Source of the DNA: Lewinellaceae bacterium
Lineage (GTDB): Bacteria > Bacteroidota > Bacteroidia > Chitinophagales > Saprospiraceae
Length of the DNA stretch: 64,000 bases
NCBI GenBank assembly: GCA_024644235.1
Contig: JAHELJ010000019.1
Span: 893-64,892, forward strand
Direction of reading: 5' to 3'
Shown: positions 28,901 to 36,599 of the stretch, piece by piece
Layout: every line of letters starts with the position of its first letter
Position numbering within the stretch: position 1 is the first letter of the stretch
Made by a program: the position numbers and the translations under genes
Notes under the pieces: model-generated
Database searches by the model: none
What the model was told of the DNA's origin: nothing
Seen by the model: the letters and a program-made list of their open reading frames with translations, nothing else

Positions 28901-30524
28901 CGGTCAGCTTCCTGGTCATAAAGTAAATGACTGGATAGCCCGGGTACGTAATTCAACACCAGGGGTAGGGTTGATATCTCCACCTCCTCATCATGATATA
29001 TACTCAATTGAAGATCTGGCACAGCTCATTTTTGATCTAAAAAATGCGAACCGGGAGGCTCGTATCAATGTAAAACTGGTTTCGAAGGCGGGAGTGGGTA
29101 TCATTGCATCCGGGGTGGCGAAGGCCCATGCGGATGCCATCTTGATCTCTGGTCATGATGGAGGTACCGGAGCATCACCACTCACTTCTATTCGGCATGC
29201 AGGTTTGCCATGGGAGCTAGGCCTGGCAGAATCTCATCAGACACTTGTCAAGAACAAGCTCAGAGACCGGGTGATCTTACAGACCGACGGGCAAATACGA
29301 ACCGGCCGTGATCTTGCAATTGCCACTCTGCTTGGTGCAGAGGAATGGGGTATTGCCACCGCAGCCTTAGTAGTCGAAGGATGCATTCTGATGAGAAAAT
29401 GCCATCTCAATACCTGTCCTGTCGGAATCGCAACCCAGGATCCGGAGTTGAGAAAACGCTTCGATGGAAAGCCTGAATATGTCATCAACTTCTTCACCTT
29501 TCTGGCACAGGAACTTCGAGAGATAATGGCGGAGCTCGGATTCCGTACGGTAAATGAGATGGTGGGAAAGGTGGAGCTTCTCAAAATGAAGAAAGACATC
29601 GATCATTGGAAATATCGCCACCTGGACCTCAGCCCCGTGTTATACAAAGAACCTGTTGGGGAGGAAGTGGGTCAGTATAAAATGATACCCCAAGACCATG
29701 GTATCGATGATGTATTGGATCGCAAATTGATCGAGCACGCAACGCACACGCTGGCCAAAGCTCAGCCCATGTCAGGAGTATTTGAGATCAAGAATACCGA
29801 CCGGGCTGTCGGTGCGATGCTATCAAATGAGATTTCGAAAATCTATAAGGGCGATGGGCTACCTGAGGGAACGATTGATTTTAGGTTTAGAGGGTCGGCC
29901 GGACAAAGCTTTGGCGCCTTCCTGGCTCCTGGTGTGGAGTTTACCCTGGAAGGTGAATCAAATGACTACTTCGGCAAAGGGCTATCGGGAGGACGTGTAA
30001 TAGTGACTCCCGATCGCGATGCAAACTTTGAACCGAAAGACAACATAATCATAGGAAATGTTGCCTTGTACGGAGCCACTGGCGGAGAAGCATATATCCA
30101 TGGAATGGCAGGCGAACGTTTTGCAGTGCGAAACTCAGGCGTGAAGGCGGTGGTAGAGGGAGTTGGCGATCATGGTTGCGAATATATGACGGGAGGGGTG
30201 GTAGTGAATATTGGAGCATGGGGAAAGAACTTTGCCGCTGGCATGAGCGGTGGGATTGCCTATATTTTCGATCCCGGCCAAACATTTCCCCAAGCGTGCA
30301 ATATGGGCATGGTAGAATTGGAGGTGCCAGCTAAGGAGGACCTCGAAGTAGTTCGAACCATGCTACGAAATCATTTTCGCTATACATCCAGTAAGGGTGC
30401 TCTGGTCATTTTGGAAGATTGGGATGCTCAAAGCAGGCATTTTGTAAAGGTCATGCCTGAAGACTACAAGGCAGTATTGTTGCAAAAGAAGGAAAAAGAA
30501 GAACTGGTCCAGGTGGCTAGCTAG
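25998..30524 (+). CDS. gltB: Glutamate synthase, large (alpha) subunit
   Basis: Makes two glutamates from glutamine and 2-oxoglutarate with GltD. The 1508 residues fit the bacterial alpha subunit. The class II amidotransferase nucleophile is Cys19 (KDSCGTGLI), so an 18-residue propeptide is presumably removed. The central domain is followed by the FMN/synthase domain, with the 3Fe-4S cysteines at 1129, 1135 and 1140 (GCILMRKCHLNTCPVG). A GXGXG beta-helix domain covers about 1280-1480. Upstream, TAATTTCG at 25955-25962 is a seven-of-eight match to the -7 element. gltD follows after four bases. The gene supplies glutamate, the amino donor for HisC and the aromatic aminotransferase nearby. Confidence 0.97.
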   Translation: MTANSSNRLYIPALEKDSCGTGLIANLNGSRSHSLVEDALVMLMNMEHRGACGCEPNTGDGAGILIQIPHEFFEKKCRQAGFEIPAFGEYGVGMVFFPKDKNLMSQCRVSFNDYIDEQGFELLGYRKVPTDSEGLGASALEVEPRIEQVFVRPKAELEPKQLERRLYVLRKFATHNIHKTFPQTEDHFYLCSFSYKTIVYKGQLTTGQLRGYYPDLQDEDLKSAIAMIHSRFSTNTVPKWKLAQPFRYIAHNGEINTIQGNINWWQSKEFQLESDFFNEIEQEKLKPIIGPSHSDSGSFDNILEFLVLSGRTLAHSLMMMIPEAWESNDQMEAHKRAFYEYHGNLMEPWDGPASICFTDGIVIGATLDRNGLRPSRYLITEDNTLIVASEAGVLPVDQSKVVLKGRLQPGKILIADLDLKKVVADDEVKNIICNRGPYQDWLEEHKIALKDIPADVPSSIELDNQTLVRLQHLHGFTKEDLKVIIAPMIEDEKDPVGSMGTDTPLAVLSHHSQHLSNYFKQLFAQVTNPPIDPIRERMVMSLFTRLGKTPNILRPGPDHAKFIHIDQPVLSNSDLTKIVQINHQDYQTGIIDIVFAADNQPGRLSASLDHICAVAEDLVRNGRNILVLSDRNADAYKAPIPSLMAVGAIHHHLIKTGLRTKTSLVVEAGDVRETHHYATLIGYGANAVNPYLAFATIGDLHKRNFFDGDLSLEDLIYKYKKAVGKGLLKIMSKIGISTLQSYHGAQIFEILGLNRQVVDKCFAGSISRIQGLGFDELSREILQRHRHAFPKKLPPSHELEVGGVYQWKQRGEVHMFNPQTIHLLQYSTRKGDYKIFKKYSALINDQTEKALTLRGLLAFRKGQSIPMEEVEPIESILKRFATGAMSFGSISHEAHSTLAIAMNRIGGKSNSGEGGEDEARFEVKENGDWERSAIKQVASGRFGVTSHYLTNADELQIKMAQGAKPGEGGQLPGHKVNDWIARVRNSTPGVGLISPPPHHDIYSIEDLAQLIFDLKNANREARINVKLVSKAGVGIIASGVAKAHADAILISGHDGGTGASPLTSIRHAGLPWELGLAESHQTLVKNKLRDRVILQTDGQIRTGRDLAIATLLGAEEWGIATAALVVEGCILMRKCHLNTCPVGIATQDPELRKRFDGKPEYVINFFTFLAQELREIMAELGFRTVNEMVGKVELLKMKKDIDHWKYRHLDLSPVLYKEPVGEEVGQYKMIPQDHGIDDVLDRKLIEHATHTLAKAQPMSGVFEIKNTDRAVGAMLSNEISKIYKGDGLPEGTIDFRFRGSAGQSFGAFLAPGVEFTLEGESNDYFGKGLSGGRVIVTPDRDANFEPKDNIIIGNVALYGATGGEAYIHGMAGERFAVRNSGVKAVVEGVGDHGCEYMTGGVVVNIGAWGKNFAAGMSGGIAYIFDPGQTFPQACNMGMVELEVPAKEDLEVVRTMLRNHFRYTSSKGALVILEDWDAQSRHFVKVMPEDYKAVLLQKKEKEELVQVAS

Positions 30525-30528
30525 TGTC

Positions 30529-31998
30529 ATGGCAGATCCCAAAGGATTTTTGAAATTTACGAGAGAGCTGCCCGATACCAGGCGGCCAGAAGAACGTATT
30601 TCGGATTACCGGGAGATTTACCAACCGTTCGACGAAAGTAAAACCATCGAGCAGGCTGCCCGCTGCATGGATTGTGGCATTCCATTTTGCCATAGTGGTT
30701 GTCCACTTGGTAACATCATTCCCGAATTTAATGATGCTGTCTTTCGTGAGGACTGGGCACTGGCATATGAGATTCTTAGTTCGACCAATAATTTCCCAGA
30801 ATTCACTGGCAGAATCTGTCCTGCTCCTTGCGAGGCCGCTTGTGTTTTGGGAATCAACCAACCAGCCGTAGCCATAGAACACATCGAGAAAGCGATCGCA
30901 GAGAAGGCATTTGAAAATGGGATCATCCGGCCGGTTCCTCCAGCTATAAGATCGGGGAAGAAAGTCGCAGTTGTCGGCTCTGGTCCGGCAGGTCTGGCGG
31001 CTGCAGCTCAATTAAATAAGGCGGGACATAGCGTTACCGTTTTTGAAAGAAAAGACCGAATTGGAGGCCTGTTGAGGTACGGCATTCCTGATTTTAAACT
31101 TGAAAAGAATGTAGTGGACCGGCGTCTGGCGGTGATGGAAGCCGAAGGAATCAAATTCCGGACGAATGCTGACGTTGGCGGTAATATTCCGGTGAAAGAA
31201 TTGAATGACTCTTTCGATGCACTAATCCTTTGTGGGGGCTCAACCATACCCAGAGATCTTCCCATACCGGGTAGAGAACTGGAAGGTGTTCATTTTGCCA
31301 TGGACTTTTTGGAACAGAATAATCGTAGAGTGGCAGGAGATCCGATCGATCCCCGGGAGGTTATTATGGCTACCGATAAACATGTGGTAGTGATTGGAGG
31401 AGGCGATACCGGATCAGATTGTGTAGGAACATCCAACCGGCACCTTGCCATAAGTGTTACACAAATCGAACTTCTTTCTAAACCTCCAGAGGAACGGGCG
31501 GCAGAAACACCCTGGCCCCTTTGGCCAATGATGATGCGGACATCTTCTTCACACGAAGAAGGCTGCGAAAGACATTGGGCCATTCTTACCAAGGCATTCA
31601 AGGGAGAAGGCAAAAAATTGAAATCATTACAGTTGGTCGATATCGAGTGGAAGAAGAATTTGGATACAGGGAGGCACGAGTTCATGGAAATTGATGGAAC
31701 AGAAAGAGAGATTCCGTGCGACCTGGCTTTACTGGCTATAGGTTACCTACATCCCAAACACAAAGGTATGCTCGAAGGATTGGGAGTGGAATTGGATGAA
31801 AGGGGAAATGTAAAGACTTCCGACTATCAAACTTCGGTTGAACACATCTTTGCCGCTGGAGATATGAGAAGGGGACAAAGTCTGGTGGTATGGGCTATCT
31901 CCGAAGGCCGTGAAGCGGCCAGAGCCGCTGATCTCTATCTGATGGGTGAGACTATGCTGGAAGGAAAAGAAGCTTCTTCATTCGAAATCATCAAATAG
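30529..31998 (+). CDS. gltD: Glutamate synthase, small (beta) subunit
   Basis: NADPH-dependent FAD reductase that feeds electrons to GltB. The 489-residue length is typical. The N-terminal Fe-S domain carries CMDCGIPFCHSGCPLGN and CPAPCEAACVLG. The FAD dinucleotide fold is VVGSGPAGLAAAAQL, the NADPH fold VVIGGGDTGSDC, and the C-terminal FAD site GDMRRGQSLVVWAISEGREAA. It is translated with gltB (4-bp gap). The next operon begins about 50 bp downstream, with a promoter-like element almost at once. Confidence 0.96.
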   Translation: MADPKGFLKFTRELPDTRRPEERISDYREIYQPFDESKTIEQAARCMDCGIPFCHSGCPLGNIIPEFNDAVFREDWALAYEILSSTNNFPEFTGRICPAPCEAACVLGINQPAVAIEHIEKAIAEKAFENGIIRPVPPAIRSGKKVAVVGSGPAGLAAAAQLNKAGHSVTVFERKDRIGGLLRYGIPDFKLEKNVVDRRLAVMEAEGIKFRTNADVGGNIPVKELNDSFDALILCGGSTIPRDLPIPGRELEGVHFAMDFLEQNNRRVAGDPIDPREVIMATDKHVVVIGGGDTGSDCVGTSNRHLAISVTQIELLSKPPEERAAETPWPLWPMMMRTSSSHEEGCERHWAILTKAFKGEGKKLKSLQLVDIEWKKNLDTGRHEFMEIDGTEREIPCDLALLAIGYLHPKHKGMLEGLGVELDERGNVKTSDYQTSVEHIFAAGDMRRGQSLVVWAISEGREAARAADLYLMGETMLEGKEASSFEIIK

Positions 31999-32029
31999 GA
32001 TAATTGACAATACTCTATAAAAAAGGTGC

Positions 32030-32037
32030 GATTTTTG
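32030..32037 (+). promoter_or_regulatory. Candidate -7 element of the phe/tyr operon leader
   Basis: GATTTTTG differs from TAnnTTTG only at the first base, and a TTG at 32004-32006 lies 23 bases upstream, slightly long for a -33 element. The first leader-peptide ATG is 10 bases downstream. A closely similar block, GCGACTTTTGCA, occurs at 36177-36188. Confidence 0.45.
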
Positions 32038-32046
32038 CACAAATTC

Positions 32047-32133
32047 ATGGTAATGGCTACATTTGATGCGATAATGAAAGCAAATATTAGCAGTCGATTC
32101 TTTTTTTACTTCTTCTTTTATGGTCAACCATAA
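32047..32133 (+). CDS. pheL: Phe/Tyr leader peptide of the aromatic operon
   Basis: A 28-codon frame (from the first ATG) ends in RFFFYFFFYGQP, with six Phe and two Tyr in eight consecutive codons (32098-32121). ATGs at 32053 and 32074 are alternative starts and do not change this run. The downstream operon makes Phe and Tyr, so the codon run fits a sensor of both charged tRNAs. The stop codon (32131-32133) lies two bases before the antiterminator strand. Enteric PheL also has runs of Phe, but the sequence is otherwise unrelated. Confidence 0.88.
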   Translation: MVMATFDAIMKANISSRFFFYFFFYGQP

Positions 32134-32207
32134 ACGGGGATTCGACTTGCGATAAGATAACAAGAAACAAGTAAGATGGGTCCCCGAAAGGACCCATCTT
32201 TCTTTTT
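32090..32207 (+). promoter_or_regulatory. Four-segment Phe/Tyr attenuator
   Basis: Segment 1 (32090-32097, GCAGTCGA, just before the Phe run) pairs with 32142-32150 with one bulged T. Segment 2 (32136-32150, GGGGATTCGACTTGC) can pair along its whole length with segment 3 (32171-32185, GTAAGATGGGTCCCC): ten Watson-Crick pairs, four G-T wobbles and one A-A mismatch. Segment 3 contains the full left arm of the terminator (32173-32183). Stalling on Phe/Tyr codons would mask segment 1 and free 2 to sequester 3. Termination at the stop codon would mask 2 and let the terminator form. Confidence 0.84.
32173..32207 (+). terminator. Attenuator terminator hairpin upstream of pheA
   Basis: AAGATGGGTCC (32173-32183) and GGACCCATCTT (32190-32200) form a perfect 11-bp stem with a 6-base loop, followed by TCTTTTT. 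It ends 11 bases before the pheA ATG. Confidence 0.92.
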
Positions 32208-32218
32208 AGAGATACTGA

Positions 32219-33055
32219 ATGATGAAAGTTGCAATACAGGGTTATCCGGGAGCTTTTCACGAGATTGCTGCCAGATTATTCTACCAAGACGAGATAGAAG
32301 TGGTGCCGGCTGATACTTTTGAAGAAGTGGTGTCACTGGTAGAAAGTCATGACAAAGCTGATACCGGTATAATGGCTATTGAAAATTCGATAGCAGGCAG
32401 CATTCTCTACAACTATAACCTTCTGAACCAATCAAATCTGCAAATCATCGGCGAAGTATTTCTGCGCATCAAGCAAAATCTTATGGCGATACCTGGCAGC
32501 CGGATAGAGGACTTAGAAGAGGTGCACTCACATCCGATGGCGATAGCTCAATGCAAGGAGTTTTTCAGATCCTATCCAGGTATTAAACTGGTTGAAACGA
32601 AGGACACTGCCGAAAGCGCCAGATACATCCATGATCACGGGTTAAATCATGTTGGAGCCTTGGGCAGCGTACTGGCAGCTGAACTATATCACCTGGACAT
32701 CATAGTGCCGGGCATAGAAACGGATAAGCGCAACTATACCCGGTTTGTATTGATCGATCACTTTATCGATGCACCGAATCAGCAAGACTTTGATAAAGTT
32801 TCCGTATCGTTTGCGGTAAGTCACGAGATCGGAAGCCTATATAAAGCATTGAAAACGCTTTCAGATCATGGAGCCAATCTAACCAAGATCCAATCAGCCC
32901 CTATTACCGGCAGACCATGGGAATATTTGTTCTTTGTGGATTTTTTACTGCAGGAAAACAGTCGATTTGGCGATGTGATCCAGGGACTGACTATGACTAC
33001 AAGAGGATTGAAGATTTTGGGTAAATATAAAACGGGCAAACAGCATGAACTTTAG
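32219..33055 (+). CDS. pheA: Prephenate dehydratase
   Basis: Converts prephenate to phenylpyruvate for phenylalanine synthesis. In its 278 residues, GYPGAFHE near the N-terminus, ENSIAGSI (55-62) and the catalytic T174-R175-F176 motif (NYTRFVLI) are all present. A C-terminal ACT domain from about 195 (SLYKALKTLSDHGANLTKIQS) is the usual site for Phe feedback. There is no fused chorismate mutase; that activity is on the last gene of the operon. Met1 and Met2 are both possible starts. It is the first gene after the attenuator and overlaps the aminotransferase gene by 11 bases. Confidence 0.96.
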   Translation: MMKVAIQGYPGAFHEIAARLFYQDEIEVVPADTFEEVVSLVESHDKADTGIMAIENSIAGSILYNYNLLNQSNLQIIGEVFLRIKQNLMAIPGSRIEDLEEVHSHPMAIAQCKEFFRSYPGIKLVETKDTAESARYIHDHGLNHVGALGSVLAAELYHLDIIVPGIETDKRNYTRFVLIDHFIDAPNQQDFDKVSVSFAVSHEIGSLYKALKTLSDHGANLTKIQSAPITGRPWEYLFFVDFLLQENSRFGDVIQGLTMTTRGLKILGKYKTGKQHEL

Positions 33056-34223
33056 GACAGCTGACCGGCTATCGCATGTTAAGGAGTACTACTTCTCCCG
33101 TAAGCTCAGGGAACTCAACAAACTGAGGGCTAAGGGAGTTGATGTCATTAACCTTGGCATTGGTAGTCCTGACTTGGCTCCGGATCCGGTTGTAATAGAA
33201 ACTCTAAGTACCGCTGCAGCTGACTCTACAAATCATGGCTATCAATCCTATGCGGGAATTCCGCAACTGAGATCTGCCTTTGCAGGCTGGTATAATCATC
33301 ACTTTGGTGTGGCACTCAATCCAGACTTGGAGATATTGCCCCTGATCGGATCCAAAGAGGGAATCATGCATATTTCCATGACCTACCTGCAAGAGGGTGA
33401 TGAAGTTCTGGTACCCGATCCAGGTTATCCGTCATATTCTGCCACCGCAAAGCTAGCTGGTGCCCAAGTTCGTACCTATCCCTTGACTCCCGAGAAGGCT
33501 TGGCAGCCAGATCTGGAGTGGTTGGCTGCTCAGGATCTCACGAAAGTGCGCATCATGTGGCTGAATTATCCTCATATGCCTACGGGGGCAAAGGCCAGCC
33601 TGGCAATGTTCTCAGATCTAATTGACCTTGCCAGGCGGCAAAATATATTATTGTGTCATGACAATCCCTACGCTTTCATCTTGAATGATGAGCCTCTGAG
33701 TTTGCTCCAGATTGATGGGGCCCAAGATGTAGCACTTGAATTGACGTCATTGAGTAAGACCTTCAATATGGCAGGATGGCGCGTGGGAGCAGTTGTGGGA
33801 CATAGCGATCGAATCAACGAAATTCTCAAGTTTAAGAGTAATATGGATTCGGGGATGTTTCGACCAATACAATTGGCTGCTATAAAAGCTCTCGAATTGG
33901 ACAAAAACTGGTACTCTGAGATGAATATTATTTACCGGGTGCGTCGCAGTGAAGCCGAGCGTTTGCTGAAGTCCGTCGGATGTGAAATTGATTCAGATCA
34001 GGTGGGAATGTTTGTCTGGGGTAGAATTCCCGATCAATATAAAAGTGCAGAGGAACTGTCCGATAAAGTTTTGGATGAAAGCGGGGTGTTTATTACTCCC
34101 GGACACATATTTGGCAGCCAGGGCGAACGTTATCTTCGAGTCTCTTTATGCAGCCCGAAAGAGGTGATTGAGCAAGCACGGCAGAGGTGTTCTCCAATGA
34201 CTCCATTGAAATCAGAAATATGA
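33045..34223 (+). CDS. Class I/II PLP aminotransferase, probably aromatic
   Basis: A 392-residue fold-type I aminotransferase. Visible motifs are NLGIGSPDLAPDP near 36-48, the PLP-binding Asp206 and Tyr209 (CHDNPYA), the Schiff-base Lys238 (LTSLSKTFNMAGWRVG) and the C-terminal YLRVSL with the carboxylate-binding Arg. Where most family members have NPTG, this protein reads LNYPHMPTGA. Its place between prephenate dehydratase and prephenate dehydrogenase implies transamination of phenylpyruvate and 4-hydroxyphenylpyruvate. LL-diaminopimelate-type or other specificity cannot be excluded from sequence alone. Confidence 0.9.
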   Translation: MNFRTADRLSHVKEYYFSRKLRELNKLRAKGVDVINLGIGSPDLAPDPVVIETLSTAAADSTNHGYQSYAGIPQLRSAFAGWYNHHFGVALNPDLEILPLIGSKEGIMHISMTYLQEGDEVLVPDPGYPSYSATAKLAGAQVRTYPLTPEKAWQPDLEWLAAQDLTKVRIMWLNYPHMPTGAKASLAMFSDLIDLARRQNILLCHDNPYAFILNDEPLSLLQIDGAQDVALELTSLSKTFNMAGWRVGAVVGHSDRINEILKFKSNMDSGMFRPIQLAAIKALELDKNWYSEMNIIYRVRRSEAERLLKSVGCEIDSDQVGMFVWGRIPDQYKSAEELSDKVLDESGVFITPGHIFGSQGERYLRVSLCSPKEVIEQARQRCSPMTPLKSEI

Positions 34224-35059
34224 AGGTTACTGTTATCGGTATTGGTTTGATCGGGGGTTCAATGGCCAGATCTCTACGTATTGCGGAGTTTGCTGATATG
34301 GTGTACGGCGTGGACAGCAATAATGAACACATCCGGACTGCACTCGACCTCGGTATCATAGATCAGGCGATCAGCTTGCAGCAGGCCGCTAAGATGTCAG
34401 ATCTCATTATCGTAGCAACACCAGTTGACAGTATAATTGGTATCGTCTCGAAATTGCTGGACGAGATGCAAGACTCCATAATTATCGACGTTGGTTCTAC
34501 CAAGTCGGCACTGATGCAGGCCATCAAGTCTCATCCCAATAGGGGCAGGTTTGTGGCGACTCACCCGATGGCAGGTACTGAATACTCGGGACCTGAAGCA
34601 GCAATACCTGATCTGTTTATAAATAAATGTACCGTACTGGTAGATATTGAGGATTCCGATGAAGATGCTGTGGAAGCGGTGAAGAACATGTACCGGGCTA
34701 TGCAGATGTCTATGGTATTTCACGACTCGGTAGATCATGACCTTCACACAGCCTATGTATCACATATCTCACATATCAGTTCCTTTGCACTGGCCCTGAC
34801 TGTACTCGAGAAAGAAAAGAACGAAAAAAGGATTTTTGAACTGGCCGGTGGTGGATTTCGCTCTACTGTACGTTTGGCTAATAGCAATGCCGATACCTGG
34901 GTTCCGATCTTCGAGCAGAATCGAGACCATGTACTAGACGTCTTGGATGAACATATCAATACTATAAGCAGATTTCGAACCTTACTCATAAAAAAAGACT
35001 TTGAAGGCTTCCGAAATATGATCCTTCAAGCGAATCAAATTAAAAGAATTGTCCATTAA
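34220..35059 (+). CDS. tyrA: Prephenate dehydrogenase
   Basis: NAD(P)-dependent oxidative decarboxylation of prephenate to 4-hydroxyphenylpyruvate for tyrosine. I chose the ATG at 34220 (MKVTVIGIGLIGGSMARSLR), which puts the Rossmann GxGxxG at the N-terminus and overlaps the previous stop as ATGA; a GTG at 34187 adds 11 unlikely residues. Further motifs are IIDVGSTKSAL, then THPMAGTEYSGP, and HISHISSFALAL with the conserved histidines. The 279-residue length is typical of a monofunctional TyrA. Confidence 0.95.
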   Translation: MKVTVIGIGLIGGSMARSLRIAEFADMVYGVDSNNEHIRTALDLGIIDQAISLQQAAKMSDLIIVATPVDSIIGIVSKLLDEMQDSIIIDVGSTKSALMQAIKSHPNRGRFVATHPMAGTEYSGPEAAIPDLFINKCTVLVDIEDSDEDAVEAVKNMYRAMQMSMVFHDSVDHDLHTAYVSHISHISSFALALTVLEKEKNEKRIFELAGGGFRSTVRLANSNADTWVPIFEQNRDHVLDVLDEHINTISRFRTLLIKKDFEGFRNMILQANQIKRIVH

Positions 35060-35071
35060 ATAATCTTTGTT

Positions 35072-36172
35072 ATGGAAATGCAGATCAAAGCGCCACTAGA
35101 CAAAAAGAATCGCCCTATCCTGATTACCGGTCCCTGCAGTGCGGAAACCGAAGCACAGGTGATGGCAACAGCCGAACAATTGGCAAATCTGAACATCGAA
35201 GTCGATCTATTCAGAGCGGGTATATGGAAACCTCGGACCCGGCCTGATAATTTCGAAGGAATAGGATTTGAAGGTTTGCATTGGCTGCGTAAGGTTAAAG
35301 ACACCTACGGCTTTAGGGTGACTACTGAGGTAGCTAATACCCAGCACGTCTTCGAAGCGCTAAAGATCGGTATAGATGTGTTGTGGCTGGGAGCCCGCAC
35401 CACAGTCAACCCATTTTCGGTGCAGGAAATTGCAGATGCTCTGAAGGGAGTAGATATACCGGTTTTCATCAAAAATCCTATCAATCCGGATCTAAAACTT
35501 TGGATGGGAGCGGTTGAGCGTATATACAAGGCGGGCATTGATCGAATCGGTTTAGTACACCGAGGATTTTCACAATATGGACATACCATTTATCGCAACG
35601 CACCTCAATGGCAGATTCCGATCGAGCTGAAAAGAATATTTCCGGATATCATGATGATCTGTGATGCCTCGCATATTTGTGGTTCACGGGATCACTTGTT
35701 TGAAGTATCACAAACTGCTCTGGATCTTAATTACGACGGGGTGATGCTCGAGTCACACATCGATCCCGACAACGCCTGGTCAGATGCAAAACAGCAGGTG
35801 ACTCCTTTCCAGCTTAAGGAAATGATTCTAAGTCGACTTACGGCTCGAAGTACCGGCCAGGATGATCCCAATTTTCTCAGTAACATAGAGGACCTGAGAG
35901 CAAGAATCGACGTGATCGACAAAGAACTGATTCAACAATTAGCCAATCGGATGCAGATTGCTGAAATGATCGGTCAATACAAAAAGCAGAATAATATTGC
36001 GATTCTGCAGCCTTCCCGATGGAACGAGATCTTTACCAAGGCCATGGAGCAGGCAGGTCCCCTTGGACTCAGTGAAGAATTTGTGTCAAAAATGTTAAAA
36101 GCGATTCACCAGGAGTCGATCTATCATCAGGAGAAAATCATGAGGGCAGAGTCTAATCAGCAAGTGGAATAA
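35072..36172 (+). CDS. Bifunctional DAHP synthase / chorismate mutase (type II)
   Basis: Residues 1 to about 260 are a DAHP synthase of the type I-beta (KDO8P-synthase-like) class: ITGPCSAET with the metal-binding Cys22, RAGIWKPRTRPDNFEG, and LWLGARTTVNPF. Residues from about 270 to 358 are an AroQ-type chorismate mutase (DLRARIDVIDKELIQQLANR). The fusion links the first step of the shikimate route with the branch point to prephenate. The chorismate mutase domain often acts as the feedback sensor for the synthase. As the last gene of the operon, it makes entry and exit of the pathway subject to the same attenuator. Confidence 0.95.
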   Translation: MEMQIKAPLDKKNRPILITGPCSAETEAQVMATAEQLANLNIEVDLFRAGIWKPRTRPDNFEGIGFEGLHWLRKVKDTYGFRVTTEVANTQHVFEALKIGIDVLWLGARTTVNPFSVQEIADALKGVDIPVFIKNPINPDLKLWMGAVERIYKAGIDRIGLVHRGFSQYGHTIYRNAPQWQIPIELKRIFPDIMMICDASHICGSRDHLFEVSQTALDLNYDGVMLESHIDPDNAWSDAKQQVTPFQLKEMILSRLTARSTGQDDPNFLSNIEDLRARIDVIDKELIQQLANRMQIAEMIGQYKKQNNIAILQPSRWNEIFTKAMEQAGPLGLSEEFVSKMLKAIHQESIYHQEKIMRAESNQQVE

Positions 36173-36599
36173 TGGCGCGACTTTTGCATTGTGAAGGTTG
36201 TAGTTTATCCCATCTGAATTAGATTTATTCTCGAATAAGACATATTTTGATATATAGGAGTTACTAGATTGTAAACTCCTATATAGAAGATATTTACATA
36301 TAGTGGATCTGTAAATATTATTTGCTGGTTTGATTGTTTTTTTTTACGAAAAAAATGATCATATTAGCGATCGGGAACACACTTTTTGAGTTTCTAACCT
36401 GAGATTTGTTGGCATGTTGATTTTGTGCATTACCTCTGTATCTTTTCTATTAGGCGCAGCGATTATTTCTGGCACCAGACTGTTGTCTGAGCGCAGAAGG
36501 ATCTACTAGCAAGTAGTATAGTATCGCTGATAATCTTCTATTTCTTCACGGGTGGTCTTTCGCTCCATCCTAACAGCCGTTTGTCGTATTTTTACAATC
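36173..36599. other. 427-bp AT-rich intergenic region with three consecutive inverted repeats
   Basis: Between the aromatic operon and ribA lie inverted repeats at 36251-36285 (TATATAGGAGTT and AACTCCTATATA), 36290-36318 (ATATTTACA and TGTAAATAT) and, less perfect, 36331-36361 around T9 and A7 tracts. A promoter-like GACTTTTG is at 36179-36186. There is no FMN riboswitch-like conserved core that I can see. It could encode an untranslated RNA or hold a transcription end. Confidence 0.5.
36251..36285. repeat. 12-bp inverted repeat with 11-base spacer
   Basis: TATATAGGAGTT (36251-36262) and AACTCCTATATA (36274-36285) are exact reverse complements. No T-run follows directly, so terminator function is uncertain. 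A second perfect 9-bp inverted repeat begins five bases later. Confidence 0.8.

Noticed and set aside
30517-31011. Minus-strand 164-codon frame opposite gltD
   Set aside because: It lies fully inside gltD, whose Fe-S and FAD motifs are intact on the plus strand; no independent coding evidence.
32104-32176. TTTTACTT (32104-32111) pairing with AAGTAAGA (32169-32176) as the phe antiterminator
   Set aside because: It would be blocked by a ribosome stalled on the Phe/Tyr codons, the opposite of the needed logic; the 32136-32150 with 32171-32185 pairing is longer and has the correct logic.
36172-36222. 16-codon frame after the DAHP synthase gene as a third leader peptide
   Set aside because: It begins in a TAATG overlap but has no amino acid run, and no terminator with competing strands follows it.
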